From Branchiostoma floridae (Eukaryota; Chordata; Leptocardii; Amphioxiformes; Branchiostomatidae): a stretch of 64,000 nucleotides of DNA. Where the stretch lies: the NCBI RefSeq assembly GCF_000003815.2, contig NC_049986.1:5110662-5174661 (forward strand), in the 5' to 3' direction. This document shows positions 11,160 through 23,582 of the stretch, in pieces. The number at the start of each line of letters is the position of its first letter. Positions within the stretch are counted from its first letter, which is position 1. Position numbers and translations under genes: made by a program. A model generated the notes under the pieces. The model ran no database searches. It was not told where the DNA came from and worked only from the letters and a program-made list of their open reading frames with translations.

Positions 11160-12960
11160 ACATGAGATGGTAGTTTCTAATGCGATTTTGATGTGTTAAC
11201 GGTGCTGTGGAATATTGTGAACTTGTTGTCACGGACTTGTCGGAAAGACATGTAGGGACGACAGCCGCACAACAGATGATTAGTCTGTATTAAACAAGGA
11301 CAACAAATCAACAACAATGGCCATGGGATGGTGGTTTTATATGCGATTTTGATGTGTTAACGATACTGTGGAATATGTGAACTTGTTGTGACGGACTTGT
11401 CGGAAAGACATGTAGGGACGACAGCCGCACAACAGATGATTAGTCTGTATTAAACAAGGACAACAAATCAACAACAACAATGGCCATGGGATGGTGGTTT
11501 TATATGCGATTTTGATGTGTTAACGATACTGTGGAATATGTGAACTTGTTGTGACGGACTTGTCGGAAAGACATGTAGGGACGACAGCCGCACAACAGAT
11601 GATTAGTCTGTATTAAACAAGGACAACAAATCAACAACAACAATGGCCATGGGATGGTGGTTTTATATGCGATTTTGATGTGTTAACGATACTGTGGAAT
11701 ATGTGAACTTGCTGTGACGGACTTGTCGGAAAGACATGTAGGGACGACAGCCGCACAACAGATGATTAGTCTGTATTAAACAAGGACAACAAATCAACAA
11801 CAACAATGGCCATGGGATGGTGGTTTTATATGCGATTTTGATGTGTTAACGATGCTGTGGAATATGTGAACTTGCTGTGACGGACTTGTCGGAAAGACAT
11901 GTAGGGACGACAGCCGCACAACAGATGATTAGTCGGTTTTCAAGAAGGACAACAAAAGAACAACAACAATGGCCATGGGGTGGTGGTTTTATATGCGATT
12001 TTGATGTGTTAACGATGCTGTGGAATATGTGAACTTGCTGTGACGGACTTGTCGGAAAGACATGTAGGGACGACAGCCGCACAACAGATGATTAGTCTGT
12101 TTTAAACAAGGACAACAAAACAACAATAATGTGATCGTGGATTTATGCGATTTTGATGTGTTAACGATGCTGTGGAATATTGTGAACTTGTTGTGACGGA
12201 CTTGTCGGAAAAACATGTAGGGACGACAGCCGCACAACAGATGATTAGTCTTTAATTAGGACAACAAAACAACAATGGGCTGGTGGTTTTGTATGCGATT
12301 TTGATGTGTTAACGATGCTGTGGCGCACAACAATGGATGACTAGTTTTGTATGCGATTTTGATGTGTTAACGATGCTGTGGAATGTTGTGAACTTGTTGT
12401 CACGGACTTGTCGGAAAGACATGTAGGGACGACAGCCGCACAACAGATGATTAGTCTGTATTAAACACTGGACAACAAATCAACAACAACAATGGCCATG
12501 GGATGGTGGTTTTATATGCGATTTTGATGTGTTAACGATACTGTGGAATATGTGAACTTGCTGTGACGGACTTGTCGGAAAGACATGTAGGGACGACAGC
12601 CGCACAACAGATGATTAGTCGGTTTTCAAGAAGGACAACAAAAGAACAACAACAATGGCCATGGGATGGTGGTTTTATATGCGATTTTGATGTGTTAACG
12701 ATGCTGTGGAATATGTGAACTTGCTGTGACGGACTTGTCGGAAAGACATGTAGGGACGACAGCCGCACAACAGATGATTAGTCTGTTTTAAACAAGGTCA
12801 ACAAAACAACAACAATGTGGTGGTGGTTTTTGTATTCGATTTTGATGTGTTAACGATGATGTGGAATGTTGTGAACTTGTTGTCATGGACTTGTCGGAAA
12901 GACATGTAGGGGCGAGAGCCACACAACAATGATGGTCAGTCAGTGTTATGGTGGGATAGT
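11160..12960. repeat. 163-bp minisatellite, about 11 copies
   Basis: The landmark ACAACAGATGAT ends at 11280, 11440, 11603, 11766, 11929, 12092, 12245, 12451, 12615 and 12778, giving a main period of 163 bp with variant steps of 160, 153 and 206. Each unit has TGCGATTTTGATGTGTTAAC and GACGGACTTGTCGGAAAGAC. The last unit is degenerate. Small minus-strand frames in several units are repeat by-products. Confidence 0.93.
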
Positions 12961-13179
12961 GGTTTTGTATGAGATTAAAATGTTATATGAGTCATAGCTG
13001 TTAATTTTTGTACATGAAGTTTTGCTTACAATATGGAATGATTTGCATTGACAGGGGCGTTTTGGAATTCAACAAGGTAGAATTCGATATGGTAGATGAT
13101 TCAGAATTGAAATACCTGTTTACCGATGTTTCTGACAACGTTTTCCTTTCTGTAATAATCAATGGCATGCTTGGACATG

Positions 13180-13729
13180 NNNNNNNNNNNNNNNNNNNNN
13201 NNNNNNNNNNNNNNNNNNNNNNNNNNNNNNNNNNNNNNNNNNNNNNNNNNNNNNNNNNNNNNNNNNNNNNNNNNNNNNNNNNNNNNNNNNNNNNNNNNNN
13301 NNNNNNNNNNNNNNNNNNNNNNNNNNNNNNNNNNNNNNNNNNNNNNNNNNNNNNNNNNNNNNNNNNNNNNNNNNNNNNNNNNNNNNNNNNNNNNNNNNNN
13401 NNNNNNNNNNNNNNNNNNNNNNNNNNNNNNNNNNNNNNNNNNNNNNNNNNNNNNNNNNNNNNNNNNNNNNNNNNNNNNNNNNNNNNNNNNNNNNNNNNNN
13501 NNNNNNNNNNNNNNNNNNNNNNNNNNNNNNNNNNNNNNNNNNNNNNNNNNNNNNNNNNNNNNNNNNNNNNNNNNNNNNNNNNNNNNNNNNNNNNNNNNNN
13601 NNNNNNNNNNNNNNNNNNNNNNNNNNNNNNNNNNNNNNNNNNNNNNNNNNNNNNNNNNNNNNNNNNNNNNNNNNNNNNNNNNNNNNNNNNNNNNNNNNNN
13701 NNNNNNNNNNNNNNNNNNNNNNNNNNNNN
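13180..13729. other. Assembly gap (550 N)
   Basis: Continuous N run; the flanks show no common repeat. Confidence 0.99.
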
Positions 13730-14472
13730 GTCTGGGTCGGAGGCACACAGTTCTGGGTTCTGTCTTCTGAGTTGTACGGTCGTAGCTAAAAAGTGCCCGC
13801 TCCGGTGCGTGCTAACTGCATATTCGGTCATAAAAAAGACTGAATGATTAGCTATTGCAATTGTCGTGAATTTGTTTACATGATAAATGGTAAATAAGCG
13901 CAACAAAGAAAGAATGGTATAAATATATTTCAAGTATGTGCATTATGTTCGCCACCATGTAAAACACGTATCTCTGCATTATTTCCAATGCAGTTAAAAA
14001 CTCATCAATGAGACCTTACGTACGTTTGTATCGTTTTCATTCGAAAATCCACCCTTAGTTTGATTTTGCCCGTCTTCGTCTGAGTCAATTACACTACTTG
14101 AATGTATATTCTTTGATACACATGATAGAATAGACAATACATATTCGTATAAGTCAAATAACGCAGACAACACGTGAACGTCAGTCCATGAATTCTCTAA
14201 CTGGTGTCATTTTTTCGATAGTTGTAGCAGTGCAATCGCTTGGCTGTACGTGGCTCTGCTCCGGTCTGGCACTTCCTTCTCATGGCCTTGTTCTGTAGGG
14301 CGACGTTGTTCCGGGTTTTGCACGGCCCCCACCTTCGGTCCCATCGTTGCAATTTGCACACGGACGTCGTTCCCTTCAGTGATACAGCTCGTCGTCCAGT
14401 GATAGGCATCAGCAACATCCCTTGCGGTGGTAGGAGCTGTGTGGATCGCTCTAGCCCGACCTGTGCAAAGGT

Positions 14473-14498
14473 CGAGACACACACACACACACACACAT
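14473..14498. repeat. (AC)n microsatellite
   Basis: A pure AC dinucleotide tract of about 24 bp. Confidence 0.9.
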
Positions 14499-16792
14499 CA
14501 ACCTGAACGCTCTAGCCGATCGAAATATTCAAACTATTCCAAAATGATTTGTTTTTTTAATAAGAATCAGGAGAATTAAAATGATAAGAGATATAAGAAG
14601 AAGAATGATAAGAAATATAATAATACACGTTTTTTGAAGTTATCAAATTGAAAATATATCTGTTTTAAAATAGGATATATCTTCTAATGTTACACACAAT
14701 GTCCTAAATCTGGGACGCAATCCTCTGATGACTGTTTTCCAGACACTGCATACGACAAGATATATTTCATTTTCAAAGCATCTTTACGGTCTTTGTGACA
14801 GTGTTTCTGCTTCGTACAGAAATAATTCTTTGGTGGAGCAAACTTTGACATTTGATTCAAGTCGAAGCGTCCGTGATGATGAAATTGTTCTTTTCCTTTT
14901 CTTTATGATAAGACCCTTCAACAACTCTGCCAAAAAGAACGGGTCAAGTGCATTTACCTATCGCTTCATCTCATATCCGCTCCTCGTCGTCCCTTCTTCA
15001 TGATAATCCTGCTCCTGACATCATCCTACAGCCCCGACCTCGTTTCTGCTAAGTTGACATGTAAAAAAAATCAGACCAATCTTGAATTCATGATAGCTTG
15101 GACATATTCTACAAGCATTCCTTAGGCTGTGGTGGGGACTGGGACAGACTAGGTGACATACATGTTTACAGTAAGCTACGACTTAATTTCCTGTCATTGA
15201 AACAGGCAGCTGCGTTCTGACAGTTCCAAAATTTTAGGAGACAGTTCGTTAAATCATTTACATTTGAAATTTCTTTGCTATGAAATGGAAAACGGTTGTG
15301 GTCACGCACTAACCCTTTAAATACACATATTAGAACACTTAGTGACTTGCGATAGTTAGACCTGACCAGAGCGTCAAATTAACCGTGAATCAAATTACGT
15401 CGCTACAGAAAAAAAAAACACAGACCAATGCGTTGGCTTACCGCAGCAGAATGTCCAGTTTCTATCCCTTGTTTTAGACATGCCATTGTCTTTTCATGTC
15501 AAGATATGTTTATATGTTTATATGGGTTTGGCAGGTTGCTCTGGAACTGCAAGGACTGTCAATGTTAGGACTTCTAATACCGACGAGGCGGGAGGCCGGC
15601 ACTCGCGATACACATACAATTATTCTGTCTTAGTACATCATATGGAACTTATCGGTCTGGCTTACTCTCAATCTTGATTCGGATTTTCACATTAAAAGAA
15701 AACACACATTTGTTGGTCATGGCTAATACGGTGGCGTACACTCGCCATTAGTCATAGGTGTCACGGACATGTTCGATAAAATCTCTTGGTGTACTGGAAA
15801 CAATAAATCATTTTTGCATACATTATTATTTTCAACGAGCCAGCCTTTTAACATGCACCTACTACTATGATCCTTCAAAATTCTAAGTGGAATACATTGT
15901 CATTTGGCCTTTTCTTTTGAGCTTAAAGTGGATCAAGAGTAACAGTTAGAACCTGTTAGTAGAAAACCCAACCAGAAGCTTTCAGTGCAGTTTTAAGTTT
16001 CTTTTTTATCAATTACAACTATTTCTGTTGTCCAATACAACAGCGTCATTAATTAATGAATCAAACATACCTGAAAACGACTATGTAAAACTATAGGCCT
16101 TTCCTTATCAACAGTTGTCATACAAGCACATCAGGAATCTTCAAGGGTCAGAAAATGAACACTTTTTCTGCCGCTTGTGATTTTCACGACATTTGACGTC
16201 ATTTGGACTAGTATTTATTATTTTTCAATTCTGGGTATATTTGTCATTTGTCTAACTTCCATAAAAAGCCCTAGCCCAAAAGAGACCACAATTCATCTAA
16301 ATATGACCAAGAGACACCGAGCTATCATTCAATGGTACTAGACTAAATTTTTATTTTGCGTTCAGGGTGCGTAACGTTTTTCATATTTTGATCGAAGCTA
16401 CTGGTTGTGCACAAATGGAATTTTGGGGCGATGCTAACTAGTACAACTTTGTCTGATGTCTGACAAAGACATAATTTGAGAAGGGAATCGTTGTTTTGAA
16501 TAGCAAAATTATGGGTAAACAGTGATGCTCCCAACAAAGGTCGAATCAGAGATCGAAACTCGAGGCAGAGATCTCGTATCATTTTATATCATGTATATCA
16601 TTTTGTAGAAAAATCCCCCCCAAGTGATAATAAAAATATAAAGATTGATGTGACTTACTCAGCGTCCACTGTTTGGGCGATCGTCCAGCGACATGACGAC
16701 GGTAGGAGCAGGCGGGCGCTGAGTTGAGTTACCTTACCTGGCCGGAGAAGTTAAGGATCGGTGGCCAGGTGGAGGCAATCATTCCTTGCTTC

Positions 16793-17313
16793 TCAGTCGT
16801 GCTTTCTGGACAGTATGTGTTTCAAACTGGATCGATAACTTGTGATGACCTTCCAGTCCCTTTTGTAGATGTCTTCGGACGACAACCTTACCAGTGACCC
16901 GACTTCTCCGTAGAGATTGTTTCGAGATTCAAAGAACGTGGCCTGGCCAGCGATGTCTGCGCTGTACTGTTTGGGAGGCCGGCACGGCACAACACTTAGT
17001 GTGTTCAGGATTTTTCCTTCCACCATATTCTCAGGAAACGGCAGATGCATCTCACGAGGAAGGCATTCATTCTATGAATTTCTCCTGCTTTGCACAGGTT
17101 TACAAAGTTCCACTCCTTCAGTGTGCCGATAACGCATGCAGCGTACCCCTCCATCTTCGTCTTGTTGTTGTTGTTGACGGACAATTTGCCAGAGTTCTCC
17201 AGCACTCGAGTCTTGCTACGTGAGCATGTGGCCTTTCCGATCCTCCTGTCAACCTTCATGTGGGAAAATCTGCCGCTGACGACGAACCCGAAGGCGGTTT
17301 TCTGTATCACCAC
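16793..17313 (-). pseudogene. Unrecognised frameshifted reading frame inside the 7.2-kb element
   Basis: Two overlapping minus-strand frames (17313-17005 and 17050-16793) read as one protein of about 170 aa if a single frameshift near 17050 is allowed. The first half includes KMEGYAACVIGTLKEWNF and the second MVEGKILNTLSVVPCRPP, ending ..LKHILSRKHD and a stop. Composition looks protein-like, with balanced charge and no low complexity. I recognise no domain. It is the only substantial coding candidate in the element and could be a decayed transposon protein, a captured host exon, or a pair of exons. Confidence 0.4.
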
Positions 17314-17439
17314 ATCCTAGTGACAGCCAATACGAGACTTAAAGAACCAGAGAGAAGAGAGAATCACGTGGAAATAATCCAATCACGAGCTTTCTTTGAA
17401 GACGTGAAAAACGTTACTCCTGCGATTTCTCCCCGGAAA

Positions 17440-17738
17440 TCCACACCGTGAGAAAGCCACCAGGTGCAATCCGAAGAAACAGTTGATTGACATTTGAATG
17501 ACAGGTCGTGACTCACTCGATATTGTCCGGATTAAGCTTAAGGTGCCCCAGAGAGACCCGGTCCGGGTCTGGGGGCACGTAGGGGTTACTATCTTTTCAA
17601 CCCCGTAGCGTAGGCATTTTTCATCCTACTACAACGAAACTTGGACACAACTTACAGAAGTATATGTACATAACAGCCATCAAGTTATATTTAAGGAAAT
17701 AGATCTAGTCAAAGGTTTGAATAAAATTACGGCCGAAT
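17440..17738. repeat. Inner inverted repeat, left arm
   Basis: Pairs with 20623-20932. Matching blocks include AGAAAGCCACCAGGTGCAAT, CGTAGGGGTTACTATCTTTT and GGTTTGAATAAAATTACGGC. The arms flank the AT-rich satellite. Confidence 0.9.
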
Positions 17739-17879
17739 CTCAACTTCCGGTTTCAAAGACTGCCGTCCGTTTGTCTGAAAGTTATTTAAAAACACATCAA
17801 AATATTGCCAAAATGATGGTCACAAGCAGTTATGTGAACACAAAGTTAACGTTGTTAAGAATATTTGTTCACAATTCAC

Positions 17880-19860
17880 ATATATGTAAGTAAAAAGATT
17901 TTAAAAAATATGTCGAAACCAATTAAAAATATTTTAGAAAATAAGTCGAAACCAAGTAAAAAGATTTTTTTTAAATAAGTCGAAACCAAGTAAAAAGATT
18001 TTTAAAAATAAGTCGAAACCGAGTAAAAAGATTTTTAAAAATAAGTCGAAACCAAGTAAAAAGATTTTTTATAGTTAAGATTTTAAAAAATAAGTCGAAA
18101 CCAAGTAAAAAGATTTTTAAAAATAAGTCGAAACCAAATAAAAAGATTTTAAAAAATAAGTCGAAAGTTTTTTTATAGTAAAAAGATTTTTTTAAAATAA
18201 GTCGAAACCAATTAAAAATATTTTAGAAAATTAGTCGAAACCAAGTAAAAAGATTTTTAAAAATAAGTCGAAAGTTAGTATAAAGATTTTAGCAAATAAG
18301 TCGAAACCAAGTAAAAAGATTTTTAAAAATAAGTCAAAAGTTTTTATAGTAAAAAGATTTAAAAAAATAAGTCGAAAGTTTTTTTATAGTAAAAATATTT
18401 TTAAAAATAAATCGAAACCAAGTAAAAACATTTTTAAAAATATGTCGAAATCAAGTAATAACATTTTTAAAGATAAGTCGAATTTTTTTTATAGTAAAAA
18501 GATTTTAGAAAATAAGTCGAAACCAAGTAAAAAGATTTTAAAAAATAAGTCGAAACCAAGTAAAAAGATTTTTAAAAATAAGTCGAAAGTTTTTTTTATG
18601 GTAAAAAGATTTTAAAAAATAAGTCAAAAGTTTTTTATAGTAAAAAGATTTTAAAAAATAAGTGGAAACCAAGTAAAAACATTTTTAAAATAAGTCGAAA
18701 CCAAGTAAAAAGATTTTTAAAAATAAGTCGAAATCAAGTAATAACATTTTTAAAAATAAATCGAATTTTTTTATAGTAAAAAGATTTTTAAAAATAAGTC
18801 GAAACCAAGTAAAAACATTTTTAAAATAAATCGGAACCAAGTAAAAAGATTTTTAAAAATAAGTCGAAAGTTTTTTTTATGGTAAAAAGATTTTGAAAAA
18901 TAAGTCAAAAGTTTTTTATAGTAAAAAGATTTTAAAAAATAAGTGGAAACCAAGTAAAAACATTTTTTTAAATAAGTCGAAAGTTTTTTTTTTGTAAAAA
19001 GATTTTAAAAAATAAGTCGAAAGTTTTTTTATAGTAAAAAGATTTTAAAAAATAAGTCGAAAGTTTTTTTATAGTAAAAAGATTTTTAAAAACAAGTCGA
19101 AACCAATTAAAAATATTTTAGAAAATTAGTCGAAACCAAGTAAAAAGATTTTAAAAGATAAGTCGAAAGTTTTTTTATAATAAAAAGATTTTAAAAAATA
19201 AGTCGAAAGTTAGTAAAAAGATTTTAGAAAATAGGTCGAAACCAAGTAAAAAGATTTTCAAAAATAAGTCGAAACCAAGTAAAAAGATTTTTAAAAATAT
19301 GTCGAAACCAATTAAAAATATTCTAGAAAATTAGTCGAAACCAAGTAAAAAGATTTTAAAGAATAAGTCGAAATTTTTTTTTATAGTGAAAAGATTTTAA
19401 AAAATAAGTCGAAACCAAGTAAAAAGATTTTTAAAAATAAGTCGAAACCAAGTTAAAAGATTTTTTAAAAAATAAGTCGAAACCAACTAAAAATATTTTT
19501 AAAAATAAGTCGAAACCAAGTAAAAAGATTAAAAAAAATAAGTCGAAACCAAGTAAAAAGATTTTAGAAAATTAGTCGAAACCAAGTAAAAACATTTTAA
19601 AAAATAAGTCGAAAGTTAGTAAAAAGATTTTAGCAAATAAGTCGAAACCAAGTAAAAAGATTTTTAAAAATAAGTCAAAAGTTTTTATAGTAAAAAGATT
19701 TTTAAAAATAAGTCGAAACCAAGTAAAAACATTTTTAAAAATAAATCGAAACCAAGTAAAAACATTTTTAAAAATAAGTCGAAACCAAGTAAAAACATTT
19801 TTAAAAATAAGTCGAATTTTTTTTATAGTAAAAAGATTTTAGAAAATAAGTCGAAACCAA
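17880..19860. repeat. AT-rich satellite, ~33-bp unit, more than 50 copies
   Basis: The repeated unit is approximately AAGTCGAAACCAAGTAAAAA followed by GATTTTTAAAAAT, with a common variant in which the middle becomes GTTTTTTTATAG. Two units in reverse orientation lie at 21029-21087, outside the right inner arm. Apparent small frames are simple-sequence artefacts. Confidence 0.95.
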
Positions 19861-20189
19861 TCATCCTGCTCCTGACAGCGTCCTACTGCCCTGACCTCGT
19901 TTCTGCCAAGTTGACAAAAAAATGTCAAAAAAAAAATTACACCAACCTCGAAAGCTTGGACATATTCTACAAACATTCCTTAGGCTGTGGTGGGGACTGG
20001 CGCTTGCTATACTAAATCTATCAGCCACAACTACATAACATGTATAAAACATACGTGGAAAACACGTATTGCATGAAAAGTCCGTTTTTGTAAATATCTC
20101 GACAAACTTAGAAAATGTTAAATCAGGGTTTAGTCAGTTGATTTTGTGGTCGCTTTTTTTCACAATTGAAACAAGGAGGCAGAGGAAAG

Positions 20190-20400
20190 AAAGTTCCACG
20201 TCACAAACACGGACAACTTTAGTGAGGGTTGACAAATGTCACTTTGTCAGAAAAACCATGTCAGAAACAGACAAGTTCAGCGAGGTTTCACAAATGTAGA
20301 ATATCCATGTTACAAAGTTTGTATACAAACAGACTATATCTGTGAAGGTTGACAAATATAGAAAGTCCATGTGACAAACGGACAATTTCCATGCGGATGA
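20190..20400. repeat. Degenerate ~55-70-bp tandem repeat
   Basis: Four variants of a unit containing ACAAAC(A)GGACAA, GTGAGGGTTGACAAAT and a CCATGTYA block, next to the right end of the satellite. Confidence 0.55.
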
Positions 20401-20622
20401 GATCACATCTTATATATGTATTAGCTTATTGATTATTTGACATTTCCTATTTTGTTGTGATATGAGCTGTTTCAAAAGTCCTAAGTATACCAGCAAGCCC
20501 AAAGACAACGAAAAGCCAACGAAAGTCTTCTTACCTTCCTTTGTTTCGAATGACATATTTCCATTTATATACATCATGCAATTTCAAAACGTTTTTCTAA
20601 CGGGCAAGTAACTGTTGGTGAT

Positions 20623-20932
20623 GGCCGTAATTTTATTCAAACCTTTGACCAGATCTATTTCCTTAAACTTTGAACTTTAAATATAACTTGATGGCTGTTA
20701 TGTACATATACTTCTGTAAGTTGTGTCCAAGTTTCGTTGTAGTAGGATGAAAAATGCCTACGTTACAGGGTTGAAAAGATAGTAACCCCTACGTGCCCCC
20801 AGACCCGCGCCGGGTCTCTCTGGGGGCACCTTAAGCTTAATCCGGGCAATATCGAGTAAGTCACGACCTGTCATTCAAATGTCAATCAACTGTTTCTTCG
20901 GATTGCACCTGGTGGCTTTCTCACGGTGTGGA
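20623..20932. repeat. Inner inverted repeat, right arm
   Basis: Inverted partner of 17440-17738 with roughly 90 percent identity by eye. GGGCAAGTAACTGTTGGTGA occurs just before it (20602) and just after it (20936). Confidence 0.9.
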
Positions 20933-22207
20933 TTAGGGCAAGTAACTGTTGGTGATCGAGATCTGTGTTATCCAAAACAGGGGAACAAGATTAGGGGATG
21001 CTGTTTTATATCAAAGTTACTCATGCAGGATGTTTTCGACTTATTTTTAAAAATCTTTTTACTTGGTTTCGACTTATTTTCTAAAATCATACAGAGGTGA
21101 CAGGGATGGTCACAGTTCCTCTTTCTCCTAGTTGTGGATCTGTGCAGCCACTGGCTTCATATCCCTAATGTGTACATAGTGATTCACCCCTGCACACAGT
21201 GGTGCCTAATTGACCAGCTTGACAGGGGTATTTATTGCCCAGCTGGTTTGCTCTAGAATTACCAGATAAACTAGGACCACTCTACTCCTGTCAAAAAGGG
21301 GTGTAAATATTTTTTTTTAAACAAACCACAAAACTGCTGCAAACTTCTAATGCGCGCTGTAGCACAATGACTCACAATATCTATCCCCATAGCAAAGGGA
21401 CGAAGAGGAGCGGATATATGAGATGAAGCGATAGGTAAATGCACTTTACCTGTCCTTTTTGGCCGGGTTGTTAAAGGGTCTTATCATAATGATATTCAAA
21501 AAAATTATTGCAACTAAGGCTTGCAGTAAAAAAAACAATTTCATCATCACGGACGCTTCTAGTTGAATCAAATGTCAAAGTTTGTGCTACCAAAGAATTA
21601 TTTCTGTACGAAGCAGAAACACTGTCACAACGATCGTACAGATACTTTGAAAATGGAATATATCTTGTCGTATGCAGTGTCTGGAAAAAGTGTTTGGGTT
21701 GTCTCCAGAGGATTGCGCCCCAGATTTAGGACTTTGTGTGTAACATTAGAAGGTACGGGTATATCTTATTTTAAAACAGATATAATTCCAATTTGATAAC
21801 TTCAAAAAACATGTATTATTGTAATTCTTTTCATTCTTATTACCTGTTTGAAAAAGCAGGTCTTGATTCTGGTCAATACACTAGTATACACATCGGGGAT
21901 ATGTGCCAGGTGCAGGTGTAACAATAGGAAATAAAAATGCAATGGTGAGGTACAAGAAGGTGTAGTTTTGGATCTCACTGTTTACCATAGGTAGATAATT
22001 TTTTTTATATAAGAACAATGATGGAATAATTTTGCCAAACGTCAAACCCTAACAACCTAACATGATAGTGCAAGAGTCTTTTCTTTGGCAGGTCTTTAGA
22101 AGTGTTTTTGAACGTCGATTTTAATTTTTATGTTAATTCCCTAACATGAGTTACTCACGCGCAAACCTGTTCTCGTATTTGCTGGAATAGCTAATATTAC
22201 ACTCTAG

Positions 22208-22440
22208 TTTCTTTCTGTTCTTACTCGACCATCTGAATTCTTTACAGTACTAAAGGAAGTGACCTGAAATGACAAGAGGGGCGAGTAGAACAGAAAGAAA
22301 CAGTATATACAAATATCCTGACTGACCCAGGAATCGAACCCGGGCCATTAGATCACAACCCTAGCAGCGTAACCGATCGAGCCAAATGCCTGAAAGGCAT
22401 TTGGCATGGTCGGTTGGCGCTACTTGAACCACCACTGTTA
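22208..22440 (-). mobile_element. tRNA-derived SINE copy, minus strand
   Basis: Read on the minus strand, GGCTCGATCGGTTACGCTG resembles an A-box arm and GGGTTCGATTCCTGGGTCAG a B-box/T-arm. TTTCTTTCTGTTCTTACTCG at 22209 and its complement near 22285-22304 form an inverted pair. Same family as 10675-10860. Confidence 0.6.
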
Positions 22441-23024
22441 CCCTTGAACTTCACTGAGCGACATCCATGGCATAGGTTGACCAAACTCGCCCCTCACTTA
22501 TCATTTCATCACAAATTTTTCCTTTCTAAGTTTTCATCAAGTGTTTCTATTTAGTGTGCAGCATTTCCTACCTACTGATGATGTGCAAGGTTCTGGCAGT
22601 AAACATTGCGAGACTGCCAGATTGCCCACAGAATTGATGGATAAAGCATGTCACAATGACGGGCGGGCTGTTTGGACACCACGCTGTGATAATGAATGTG
22701 TGATGTGAAGTCTTGAGGAAGGAATCCTCAAAAGTATGACCGCTGCCCTCCCTCTCATGGCTTCATTAACGGCAAGAAAATATCAGGAAAATTGATAACT
22801 TGTTAACTACAACATGCAATCTTTCAGAGATCAAAATCACAGGGTTTTATGTTGTACACATCACTGGTTTTGTAAAACACTAGAATTTAAAGTTTTTACT
22901 GACAGATTGGTGATGATAAGTTACGGATTAAAATGCTAACATATTAATATGAACTGCCGTTGATTTAGTTAACTTGAATTTGAAGTGAATTTAAATCATC
23001 ATCACCATCATCATCGGTCGACGT

Positions 23025-23110
23025 GATCACACATGTTCGCACATGTTTACACACGACGGGGTTATACCGCCCCTTACGGGGTGACATGCCCTTTCGCTGG
23101 CTAATTGAAT
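23025..23110 (-). mobile_element. SINE tail fragment
   Basis: The minus strand reads GGGCATGTCACCCCGTAAGG then GGCGGTATAACCCC, matching the 3' part of the full SINE at 48911-49449. Confidence 0.5.
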
Positions 23111-23582
23111 TAAGTTAATGGCTAATTAACAATTAAATAAATTACAAATGTAATTAGATAATTAAATGAATAAATAATTACTTCACAGAGGTTTGTGTCC
23201 TACGGACTCTTGTTGTTATTGTTATTAGGTGGACCAGCTGCTCTTCCTGCAGCCAGAGGCCGGATGGTGCTAAATCTAACTTAAGTGTCTAATGGCAGAA
23301 TCAGCACCTTGTGACCTCAATACAACAACAAGAGTTTGGAGACCTCATACCTCCATGAAATATTCCTAAATATCACAACCAAAATTTACTGGCTAACCAG
23401 CCTCACAGCTGTCACTTCAAGACATTTGAAGGATCATCACGAAGACTGGCATTCATAGTTTACAGTTAAATTAATTTTACAGAGAAATTAGTTTTATCGT
23501 CTTGTGGGATATTCTTTATATCTGTGGTAATGTACTTTAGAGCTTTGCGAGCTTTACATTAAGACATCATTTCTTTGTATAG

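Larger units (their letters stand above)
14599..21841. mobile_element. 7.2-kb element with ~400-bp terminal inverted repeats (nested foldback)
   Basis: 14599-14998 and 21395-21841 are diverged inverted copies; for example AATAATACACGTTTTTTGAA at the left is answered by TTCAAAAAACATGTATTATT at the right, and TCATCTCATATCCGCTCC by GGAGCGGATATATGAGATGA. Inside lie a second inverted repeat, an AT-rich satellite and one frameshifted reading frame. A ~130-bp block at 15003-15150 recurs directly at 19861-19999. No transposase is recognised. The organisation resembles foldback transposons, but superfamily and outermost ends are uncertain. Confidence 0.65.

Noticed and set aside
11846-12768. Repeated ~78-codon minus-strand frames
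   Set aside because: The same peptide recurs because the 163-bp minisatellite recurs. Unit length 163 is not a multiple of three, so no continuous protein results.
13008-13933. Open frames of 195-310 codons near 13.0-13.9 kb
   Set aside because: They are mostly N from the assembly gap; the short real flanks show no coding signal.
17870-19860. CRISPR-like array
   Set aside because: The repeats are contiguous without unique spacers and lie in a eukaryotic genome; it is an AT-rich satellite.
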